The translations under genes were made by a program, and so were the position numbers. Of a stretch of DNA of 64,000 nucleotides, positions 46,701-56,244 are shown piece after piece. Every line of letters begins with the position of its first letter. The stretch's first letter is position 1. The notes under the pieces were generated by a model that saw only the letters and a list, made by a program, of their open reading frames with translations, did not search any database and was not told where the DNA came from. Source of the DNA: Gyromitra esculenta (lineage: Eukaryota > Ascomycota > Pezizomycetes > Pezizales > Discinaceae); NCBI GenBank assembly GCA_038503075.1, contig JBCAML010000010.1, positions 434,001 to 498,000 on the forward strand, in the 5' to 3' direction.

Positions 46701-47112
46701 AACCCATTTCGCTATCCAGCTCGCGGACCCGGGGGTTCATGTCCAACCAGCCGACGACGGAGTTTGGCAGCCAAGAGAATATATGATTGCTTGGTTTAAG
46801 GTGGCGGGGACCAATGGATGCTTCCTAAATGGAAGAAAGAAACACAAAGGATCCATCGGGAGAATTTACAACGATGATATCATTCATCTTTTCAAAGCAG
46901 AGAAAGACGGGCAAATGCAATTCGTCGCTTATAAGTGCGAACTGAACACCGGAATCCATAGAAGGTATGAGCCAGAATTGAGTGATGAAGATATGAGCGT
47001 GAAACAGAGGGCGGATGTTGCGGCGCATGGAATTAGTATGGGAATTAGTATGGCCACTACTATGGCCATTACTAGTACCAGACACCATGATAATTTTTCA
47101 AATGAGGGTTAA
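43787..47112 (+). CDS. rad53: RAD53/CDS1 checkpoint kinase with two FHA domains
   Basis: A Chk2-family serine/threonine kinase of the DNA-damage and replication checkpoint. Exons 43787-44845 and 44941-47112 (95-nt intron) encode 1076 aa. Four TQ motifs lie in the first 90 residues (about T6, T10, T70, T86), a typical ATM/ATR target cluster. FHA1 spans about residues 115-200 (GRNPNKCDI, RRISNLHFRI, STNGTWVD). The kinase domain spans about 298-605: glycine loop GAGAFATVKRA, AVKVI lysine, SHRDLKPDN (catalytic Asp about 419), DFGLAK, activation loop TFLKTFCGTMLYLAPEV. An unusual Lys/Arg-rich insertion (KRKRNPREE) follows the APE motif. A long acidic and Ser-rich linker leads to a second FHA-like domain from about 902 (TIGRSATCT, RISKTHFAI, GTNGCFLNG). 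The FHA-kinase-FHA layout matches yeast Rad53. All catalytic residues are present. Confidence 0.93.
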
Positions 47113-47792
47113 AGGCATGTAATGCCCCTCTTAGCAGTTGGCTAAGAGTGAGTACTAACCTTTAACGTGTAGCCACTTTGCAGCCAGAACCCCCAGAATC
47201 CCCGGAACCGCGGCGAAGGCAGCTTAAAAGGAAGCAATATTGAGAAGGGTGAAATTGGTATAAAGCAGGGTTTCGAGATCTCAATAGATATCTCCATTCG
47301 GCTCAGTTCTTGGTAAATTTGGATTATTGTCACTTTTATCTCACCAATCTTGTCTATTCTAGTTCAACTCTATACTCAGGTTTCATAAGTAGCACTGCGG
47401 GGAGATTATACACCATCTCTTCTCTATTATTTCTTCTTTCCTCGTTCCTCGTTCTTCGTTATTTTCTCTCTTTGGATTTTTATAGAGAAGGGTGCTTTTC
47501 GCCCCTAAAAGAACAAGAATATTTTCCATGGTCATTTTCTGCTATAGCTAGGATAGTTTCTTCTGATCCTTCTAGCTCTTGTATTCTTTTATTATATTTC
47601 TTTTAGGGAGGTATTGTGTTTTTTGTTGATATCTGCACAGCGCCGGTCTTTCGTTCAGGAGTTTTTTCGCCTTCGACTTCAAACTTTAGATTGATTATAT
47701 CTAGGTCTTGGGTACTCTAAATTTGTGAAAAAGAGCCTGGCCGAAGAGGGTATACTAGGGTGGGTATCCGGCGTTTGATACCCTTTTCAATT

Positions 47793-47880
47793 ATGTATGT
47801 TGTTACATGTATGTATGTTTCTATGTATTCTGTTATGTATGCTGTTATGTTATTGTTATGTTATTATTTGTACTATTTCT
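47793..47880 (+). repeat. TATG/TTATG microsatellite
   Basis: Degenerate tandem ATGT/TTATG units (TATGTATGTTGTTACATGTA, then TTATGTTATTGTTATG) run for about 85 nt. Confidence 0.7.
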
Positions 47881-49290
47881 CCTATTTATTATTATCGGAA
47901 GGTGTAGGTTAAGGGTGGGGAATGAAGCAGAATCCCTACCTTTCTTACGTATACACTGTATAAATACTATCGCAGTATTTTTTGATTCCGACAAGGACGA
48001 GGTGCTCAGTATAAAGGGGTTACTATCATCACATACAACCAGAATTGGTCTCGCTGCTATGATATCGCTGAGGGTAGGGGCTTCTATGAAAGAAGAAAAA
48101 TATTGACAAGAAAAGAATGGAATGCAGCCCTGGTTTTAGAAATTTGCGTTATGCGGTCTCGCAGGTTGAACCGGATCTGTCACCTCGTTTCATCATTCAG
48201 CTATATTTTAGTTTCTGCAAATAGCATGTGTAAACGTTGGTGTGTTTTCCTTATATACATGTAGTTAACTAGAACTTACGTATCTTTTATCTTGCCTCTC
48301 CTTATCTGGGGAACCGAGGGTACTCTTCTCGTCTCTCCTTAGAGGAGGCTGTGAACACGATCACGGTCAGACTGAAGTAGGGTAAATAATAGAGGCCAGA
48401 AGGCTACCGGGGTATCTCATTACACCTTAAACTTACATACATAGCTACATGTATATTGTTTCATGGAGTGATAGATTTTACAGCCATTGTTTGGTATTTT
48501 GGTATCCCTATACGTCCCAGCAGCCTGGGCTTATTGTGCCACACCGAAGGCAAGACGAATGGCAAAAGTAGTCTATTTCCGGAATTCCACGTGCAAAATA
48601 TTCACCATATATGACCAAAATCTTCTCGGAGGACACTATTCTAAACATAGATTTATCTTCTTTTTCTCTACAGCACCCCGTATGAAATATCCTAGGATAA
48701 ACCTTATACAATACCACTCGCGCAGCACCACGGGTTAACGCTCATCACTCCGAATTCTGCAAATCCAGATTTGATGGTCTCATCACTAGACCTAAAATAA
48801 GTCAAGTCTGGCAATAAAACTAATGGTTTAACGCAAATGTAGTTCTCCAACGATACCGCCATGAAACCTAACGATAGCGACGGTAAAACATAATCCTAGC
48901 TCCTCCTAGTTAAAACCAGCAACAAAAACTAGAGAGATCACAACGTAGAGCTAAATGTAGAGTATTTGAGGGCAGACAACTGTAGAGGGATAGTATGTGC
49001 GAGCAGGAGAGGAGGTGTCTGCAAACTGGGCAGAAAAGGGTTGATGAAGCGGCTGATAACGAGTAGCAGAGAAATGAGGATGATAGACAGGAAGGAGAAC
49101 GAGGAGTTAGAGAGATATAGTAAGATAGGGATGCCATAGAGTGAATATAGGGATACGAGTAGGTAGGTTATGTGGTGATTTGTGTTTATCTTTCTGGATA
49201 GAGAAAAAGGATGCCCAGCATTGCGAAAATGCCGCTCGTAGGGAGGGTTATATGCGTATGTTGATTTTTGTGTTTGCTTTTTGTTCTAAA

Positions 49291-49350
49291 AACATCATAG
49301 CCTAAGGCTGAATATGTCTAATGATAAAGTAAATAAATAAATAATAGAGA
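49291..49350 (+). mobile_element. 5'-truncated LINE-like 3' tail, copy 3
   Basis: AACATCATAGCCTAAGGCTG followed by AATATGTCTAATGATAAAGT and AAATAAATAAATAATAG is a more diverged relative of the tails at 31065 and 38201. It shares the GGYTGAATRTRYCTAATGA core and a terminal (TAAA)n run. Confidence 0.5.
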
Positions 49351-49716
49351 CCACAGAGCTACCAAAAGCGAGTGAGAGTCAATGATTTCCAAGGCACTCT
49401 ATAGCTCACATGATATCACTCAGTCAAAAAACAACCATCCACAGTTCCACACAAAACTCCGGGATTAGCACCCGAATCCCTGCAGAATACTTTGTTTTTT
49501 TGTTCCACGGCAAACAGCGAGTAACTGATGGAGAGTGCTGTTATCAGGTGTATATGTGCATCCGGACTCCGAAAATATTTCACATGACTGAGAAACAAAA
49601 AGCAGAAGAGGCTGTAACAAAGTTCATGGTGACCCCCCCCACCTTCCGCTACTATGTCATATAACTACACTCTACACTGAAAAGGCTGTGTACTGGTAGC
49701 GGCTATTCCGGAAACA

Positions 49717-50375
49717 ATGTCACCTGGTATTCACAGTCTGCATACGCTCCCTCAAGACATCCACTGCGAAATCCTCAAGCATCTCTCGACATTTCAAGAC
49801 CTATACGCACTGGTACTTACACCGTGCGTTCTACCAAGCATGGAAAGAAAACACCAACGGCATACGACGCTCCATAGCAATTACCCAATTCTGCCCATGG
49901 GACGAGGCTCATAAGCTCCTCTCATATCAAACCGACTTTACTACCACCAGCTATGTGGCTACGGGCATCAGCACAGCCACACTATCGAAAGAGAACTTGC
50001 GGCGGATGATCATGAATGTGAACTTCGTTGAGCATTGCGGGGAGGGGTTTCTTGAGGAGAACTGTGACGTCTGGGGGTCAACGTATTCGGGGAGATTCCG
50101 GTATAATAGGGCTCTGTACCGTATTTGGCATCAGTTGTTGAAACCTAGTAGTGAACCCCACGGGTGGCCGTTGGTGGAGTTGTCGGAAATGAAACTGGTG
50201 GAGGGGCACTGGTGGAGGTTGGAGTGGATAGAGGGGGGAGCTCGGCGGAGTTGGGGTCACGTGGGATGAGCTTAGTGATATGATGGCGAAGTTGGGAGGG
50301 TTATCCTTGAGACTGGAGTCCATTTTATGTTTCTCTTCGTGGGGGGGAGCGAGTGTTGGCGAGGGGATTGTGTAA
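49717..50375 (+). pseudogene. F-box-like gene with two frameshifts
   Basis: The frame from ATG 49717 begins as an F-box (LPQDIHCEILKHLSTFQDLY, ALVLT). It is interrupted near 49818-49823, where the natural continuation (HRAFYQAWKENTNGIRRSIA) lies in another frame, as if an AC dinucleotide was lost from an ACACAC run. That second frame continues through LLSYQTDFTTT and LVEGHWWRLEWIEGG, then is broken again near 50255-50270, where WDELSDMMAKLGGLSLRL continues in a third frame to the stop at 50373. Two shifts in 660 nt suggest decay; two indel errors are the alternative. Complete F-box proteins would be SCF ubiquitin-ligase substrate adaptors. The target of this one is unknown. Confidence 0.6.
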
Positions 50376-51174
50376 ACTAGGAGGGCGAGTAGTATGTATA
50401 CTGGGTTGGTGGTGTTGGATACGCGGGGGAGCTACAGAGGAGAGCGGCGGGGTGGGAACGGGTGAGGGGCTGATGGGGTTGTAGAACAGTGACTGGGAGA
50501 AAAGGGGAATTGCGTTTTGTTTCGCCTGGATGACATGGACAGGCACATGTAGTCGAGTTTATAATAGTTAATCATTGAATAAGCATTGGACCCTTATTAC
50601 TCTACAGCTCCCCGCAGGATCGCGGAAAGAAGGGACCAGAAGAAGAAGGGGTGAAGGGAGAAAGCGAAGAAGCGACAAAGCATTGGATCCTTTGCCAGTG
50701 TCGTCAGGGCAAAGGCAGCTGAAGTGAGCGGGGCAGCGGTGGGGTTGAAGGGCAAAGAAAGGGGAAGACGGGACGGAACAGCATCTACGCGCGCGCTGAG
50801 TGGCCAGGTGCACACGAGTACATTTTCGCTCCCCGCGTGCGTGACACCGAGGGGTCTGTCGGCTTAGTAACGAGCCTCGGCCAACACACAACACACCATC
50901 CGTTCGTTGCCCGCAGCCAGCCCCAGGAGCGAGAAAGAGCGCCCAGCCAGATAAACACCGAACAACGCATGGTGATGCCTAACTCGTGGCGACCCCCCTA
51001 CCCTTTGCTACCTACCCACCCCTACATATTTTGCTCTCCTCCCCCTCCTCCCACTACCGATTGACTCTCTCCAAACCACATCACCCTTTGCGAAATAACT
51101 CACTATTAAAATAAGTTGAATTCCATACTTCTATACCCTGACAAGCTACCTCGGCGTTACATTCGCTCCTCACC
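50376..51174. other. PEX5 upstream region
   Basis: About 800 nt holding the presumed PEX5 promoter and leader. A C-rich pyrimidine tract (CTCTCCTCCCCCTCCTCCCAC) lies at about 51030-51055. Nothing else was recognised. Confidence 0.45.
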
Positions 51175-53191
51175 ATGTCGTTCCTAGGCGGTGCTGAGTG
51201 CTCGACTGGCCGTAACCCACTAGCCCAGTTCACCAAGCATGTCTCCGAGGACAAATCACTCCAGCGAGACCGTCTGGCCGATGCCCGGGCGGCGGGACAA
51301 ATGGGTGGGATGAGAACTATGCCAGCTGGGGTTGACAACCAGGTTCGTTCTCAATTTGTCAGCTCGTGATAGTTTTGAAAACCCACCTCAAACATACGAA
51401 ACGAAGCTACCTTTGGGGGGGGAGAAGAGATGAATAGCAAAACGCTAACAACAATGAATGGTTTTAGGCAATGGAAGAATTCTACAGCCAGCAAACAGCT
51501 TCATCTCCCTTCGCTTTTGACTCGATGCGGCAGGAGATCCAGAATCTCCAACATGCCCCCGGCGCACAGCCTTGGGCCTCCGAGTTCGGTCCCCAACAGG
51601 GCATGAACCCACAGGAACAGGCCCTTATGGAAGCTGCTTTCCACGCAAAATCACCTGGTTTCGATCATTCCGAGTTTGCACGCTTCCAGTCGCAATCCCC
51701 GCAGAACGATACCCGAATGACGTCTCCAGCGCCGATGCAGTCCCAACAACAATACTACCGACCACAGACATTCCAGGGATATAGTCGTTTCAACAATGGG
51801 ATGCCGTTCACGGGTTACGTGCAACATAGTACGCCGGCACCCATGCAGCAGCAGCAGCAGGATGCAAAAGGGAAAGGGAAGCAAGTTGTGGAGTTGACGG
51901 ATGAAAACTGGGAGGCTCAGTTCCAGGAAATGGAGTCTGTGGGTAAGACGTTAGATGTGGACGAACAGGCTAATAAGGACATCGATGCCGAGCTATCGCA
52001 GACGGAGACCATGTTTGGTGATTTCCAGTCCGTCTGGGAGGGTATTCAGGCTGAGGGTGCACCGGTCGATTCTGGATTGGAGTGGGCCGAGTTCGATGCC
52101 AATACCCCGTGGTCCCCAGAGGCGTCTGCAACAAATTCCATGCCCCGACTAGGAGAATACCTTTTCGAGCCTGATAACCCGTACATGACTCACGAGGACC
52201 CTTTTGCTGAGGGCAAGCGTTTGATGGAGAATGGTGGGAACCTTTCACTTGCAGCACTCGCCTTTGAAGCTGCAGTGCAAAAGAACGCGCAACACAATGA
52301 AGCTTGGACAGAGCTCGGAGGCTGCCAGGCCGCCAACGAGAAGGAAACCCCCGCTATCCGCGCTCTTGAAGCTGCTCTAAAAATTGATGAGAGCAATCTT
52401 GGTGCCCTCATGGGGCTTGCTGTCTCCTACACTAACGAAGGCTACGACACGACCGCCTACTCAACCCTCGAGCGCTGGCTTGCTACCAAATACCCCCAGG
52501 TTATAGCTGACGCTCCACCAGCACCCATGTCCACCCTTGACCGACAAGCTATCCACGACCGTGTGACAGACCTCTTCATTAAAGCTGCGCAGCTCTCACC
52601 GGAAGGCACAGCCATGGACTCTGATGTTCAAGTTGGTCTCGGCGTTCTTTTCTATGGTGCCGAGGAGTACGATAAAGCCGTCGACTGCTTCTCCGCTGCC
52701 CTTACATCGACCTCCACCGGCTCCTCATCCCCCGAACACCTTCTCTGGAACCGGCTTGGTGCCACCCTCGCCAACAGCGGCCGCTCTGAGGAGGCCATCA
52801 ACGCCTACGAGCGCGCCCTCACGCTCAACCCGAATTTCGTCCGCGCCCGTTACAACCTTGGTGTCTCCTGCATCAACATTGGCTGCTACGAGCAAGCCGC
52901 ACAGCACCTGCTCGGGGCCTTAGCTATGCATAAGGTCGCAGAGGAGAAGGCACGACAGGACGCCGGAAAGGTTGGACTAGATCCGGGCAGGATCGTGCAG
53001 AATCAGAGCACGAATCTGTTTGACACGCTGCGACGGGTGTTTAGCCAGATGGGTAGAAGGGACCTAGCGGATCTAGTCACGAATGGAATGGATATTGATG
53101 TTTTCAGGTATGATCCTTTCACAGCTTTGCCGGAAGACGGAAATAGGGAACTGACGTGGTGTGTCGCAATAGGAAGGATTTCGAATTCTGA
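51175..53191 (+). CDS. pex5: PEX5 peroxisomal targeting signal 1 receptor
   Basis: The soluble import receptor that binds C-terminal SKL-type signals and cycles between cytosol and peroxisome membrane. Three exons: 51175-51342, 51468-53107 and 53173-53191, giving 608 aa. The N-terminus has the conserved cysteine used for monoubiquitination (GAECSTGRNPL, Cys9), then W-x-x-x-F/Y pentapeptides that contact PEX14 and PEX13 (WASEF, WEAQF). A set of TPRs follows from about residue 285 to 570 (SLAALAFEAAVQKNAQHNEA; AWTELGGCQAANEKE; EHLLWNRLGATLANSGRSEE; AINAYERALTLNPNFVRARY; NLGVSCINIGCYEQAAQHLL). The last exon is only 19 nt and supplies the family ending V-F-R-K-D-F-E-F; without that splice the frame runs on to an atypical tail (53252). 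The Q-rich linker and spacing are normal. Confidence 0.94.
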
Positions 53192-53957
53192 GTGGCTATT
53201 TGGGAGAAAGCTGGACTTGCATGAGGATTTTACGGAGGGAGAGCGTTGCTGATAGCGATGATGTAGTTGGTGGTAAATTGACTGTGGGTGATCTTTTTTT
53301 TATACAGGGCATTTTATTGGGGCGGGGAGGAGGTTGGCTGCATCACTTTTATATAAACTGTTTTTTTCGGTTTTTATTTTTTTTGGCCTTTTTTTCATCT
53401 ACTTTTTATAGTTTCTTCATGTGATGCTATGTTCCACGTCATTAAAATAAAGAGAGGTCCGCAGCTTGGCTTTGGCCATCACGAAGAATACGAATTTTAT
53501 TGTTGTACCTGAAGCACAGACCCAAGCTGAAGGGAGGTCCTGAATTTGTAATCGCCAATCACAAGTTTGCACTCTAGCTACAGGCAGTGCAAGCCCTTTG
53601 CCACCAACACCAACCTGCGACAAGGGGGCCTTCCCACGTTCCACAGCGCAATCTTAACAAGCCAATCCGCCATCCGTTCCATCCCATCCCTCCCCGAGTG
53701 ATTCTCCGTGTCCGCGATGTCTCCCCCGTTGCAGTTGCTAGGGCAACACCGCCTTGGCGGCAAACATGTGACCCCCATAGCACCCCTAAGTTTCCTTGCA
53801 TTTTCCAGCTTTCCCCAGCTTCCCCAAGCTCCCCAAGCTCCCGAAAAAAATTCCCCTTAAACCACCTATCCGCCCTCCCACACACCCCAGCCCCTTCCCC
53901 TCATCGCCATCACCACTATCCATCTACAAGCACACAAGAATTTAATCACATACAGCC
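53192..53957. other. Spacer between PEX5 and the SH3BGR-like gene
   Basis: This 766-nt stretch holds the PEX5 3' region, with T-rich tracts at 53290-53420, and the next promoter. A direct CCCCAAGCTCCCCAAGCTCC repeat lies at about 53820-53842. No gene was seen. Confidence 0.45.
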
Positions 53958-56244
53958 ATGGATTCAGGTCCCGAATCAACTAATCCCATCCAGTTCCTGA
54001 CGGACGACCCAGACACGCTGTATCTGTTCACGTCGCTGACGGCCGGCTCGTCATCCATCATCACGGCAACATCGCGTCTGGAACATCTGCTCAAGAGCAA
54101 CAAGGTCCCGTTCAAGGCGGTGGATCTGGCGACAGATTTGAAGGCGAAGGGGTTGTGGAGTCGGAGGGGTGGAGGAAAAAGGTTACCGGGGATTGTGAAG
54201 GATGGGCTAGTTTTGGGGGTATGTTTTTCCTTCCCAATTCTCACCTTTCCTTATTTTACCTTTCTCTTTTGTCTTCTGTTATTTCTACTGGTGGTGGGTG
54301 TGGTAGCTTTGTAGAACTTACTGCTCTACTACGCTTCCCCTCACACCCCCCCTATTTTGAATAGCTGAATTAACACATATGCTATAGAACTACGAAGACG
54401 TTGAAGAATGGAATGAATACGGTGAGCTAAAGCAGAACCTTGGAATTAAGCCTACCAAGAAGAAGAAGAAGAAGGCTGCCACCACCGTTGCCAACATTAT
54501 CGATTCTGCATTAGTAACCAGTAAGCGTTCCACCGACCTTTCTGGTACTACATCCTCTGCTGTGCCGATGACGAGTGCATCCCCGAATATTGTACCTGAG
54601 GAGGCTGCTGGCACTGCTGGTGGGATGCAGGCTGCGGCTTTGGCGGCTGCGGCTGCGGCTGCTGGGAGGAATTTAAAGAAAACGGGGAGCATCAGGAGTG
54701 TTGCTAGTGTGAAGGAGGGTGAGAGACCGGTTACAGCTATTGTTGATGTTGTGGTGGAGATGGAGACGAAAGAAGAGACGGAGGAGGAGGTGAAGAAGGT
54801 TGAGGAGGTCGAGCAAAAAAAGGAGACAGAACCGGAAATTGCCGCGGAGGTAATCTCTGCTGCCGAGGAGAAGGTGGAAGAGCCCGAACCCGTAAAGGAG
54901 GAGAATATACCTGCCCTAGCTGTTATCCTTCCTGGGGAGGAAGAGGAGGTTGAGACTGTCGAATCTACTCCTGCTGCTCCGGATGTTGTGGAGAAACCCG
55001 AGGAGCAGAAACCTGAGGCGACGGAAGCGGAGAAACCTGCTGCTGTCGTTGATGCTGTTCCCGATTCCGACGTGATTGTGGACGAGAGCACAATCGATGT
55101 TAAGATCGAGGAGCCTGCTACTATCCCAATAACTGTTCCTGAAAAGACTGATGGGCCCAATGTTGAGGAGCCAAAGGTTGAGGAGCCGAAAGTCGAGGAT
55201 TTGGAGAAGGACGAGGAGAGGACAGAGGATAAAGAAGCCGGCGATAATTTACGGGCAGATGCGACACTTGCTGCTGTCTCTACTACTCTTGTCGATAAGA
55301 ATACCGAGAAGGAAGATGAAAAAGCTGAAGAGGAGGCGGAAGATAAAGTGGAATCTGAGGAGAAGAAAGAAGAAACCGTGGAAGATAGAGGTGATAATAC
55401 CAAGGAAGATAAAGAAGTTACGAACGACGAAGAAAAGGAGAAGGTCGAGGAAAAGGGCGAAGAGGTCAAGGAGAAGGTTGAGGAAAAGGTCGAAGAAAAG
55501 GTCGAAGAAAAGGTTGAGGAGAAGGCTGAAGCAAAATCAAAGAAGGTAAACCCAATCGATTACTGTATAGCACCTCACCGAGCTTTGCTGACTCCTATGG
55601 TAGGAAGAACTCCCGATACCCATCGTACAGCTTGAGACGATAGACGAGAAGAAAGAAGTGGAGAAAGAGGCAGAACCTAAGGTGAAATTTTCAGAACCAA
55701 AAATCAAATTGGAGGTAAAGAAGGATGAGAAGCTAGATGAGAAAGCTGCCAGTAAGAAGGAAGCAACAGAAGGTGTGGAAGGGAAATTGAAGTCAGAACG
55801 GACCCCCGAGGATGGTGGTGATAGTGGTGAGAAAGACCCAAAGACGCTACCCCCGGACGTCGGCAGTTCATAGCAAATGGAGAAGAAAAAAATACAAATA
55901 ATGGGATTATGATATTAATTAGAACGTTTTATTATCGCAAACATATAGGGAACAAGATAAACAAAACTCGACTTTTTTCGTGGTTGCGTGTGCGTCTTTC
56001 CTTCAAAAAATCGACTGGTGATTTGAAAAAATCTGCCACTGCCACCTCCGCCACCGATCGCGCAAACCTAAGGAAATCGAGATCCACCGACGAGTTGAGA
56101 AAATCTACATATGCCCTATTTAGGTCAAAATCAACAGAGAAAAGCTTGACCCCGGAGAAAGCAAACGCAGCTCTCCCTCTTATCGACCCGATCCCCAGTA
56201 CCACCACAACCATCACTGCCGGTACCACAGCGACACCCCAGTAA
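53958..56244 (+). CDS. SH3BGR-like thioredoxin-fold protein with Glu/Lys-rich tail
   Basis: The N-terminal ~105 residues match the SH3-binding glutamic-acid-rich (SH3BGR) glutaredoxin-like family: LYLFTSLTAGSSSIITATSR, LEHLLKSNKVPFKAVDLATD, LPGIVKDG, then the junction to NYEDVEEWNEYGELK. The family lacks redox cysteines, as here. A very long Glu/Lys/Val-rich, probably disordered tail follows, with VEEK tandem repeats. Exons are 53958-54218, 54388-55545, 55604-55826 and, in the preferred model, 55949-56244 (645 aa). The last intron (GTGAGA donor, CATATAG acceptor) joins in frame to a Ser/Lys/Arg-rich end (STGDLKKS, LRKSRSTDELRKS). Without that splice, exon 3 stops at 55873 and the protein has 562 aa. 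The role is unknown; a scaffold or cytoskeletal function is only a guess. Confidence 0.8.
55440..55535 (+). repeat. VEEK-coding tandem repeat
   Basis: Imperfect 12-nt units GTCGAAGAAAAG (Val-Glu-Glu-Lys), with GAGGAGAAG variants, run in frame inside the acidic tail of the SH3BGR-like gene. A length-variable coding minisatellite is likely. Confidence 0.7.

Larger units (their letters stand above)
47113..49716. other. 2.6-kb spacer with microsatellite and LINE-like tail
   Basis: No gene was seen. It contains a TATG-rich microsatellite (47793-47880), three TACATGTA palindromes (47804, 48256, 48446) and a LINE-like tail (49291-49350). Confidence 0.5.

Noticed and set aside
54390..55469. Minus-strand 359-codon open frame, very Ser/Phe-rich
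   Set aside because: It is the mirror image of the Glu/Lys-rich tail of the SH3BGR-like gene; its composition follows from the sense codons and it has no domain.
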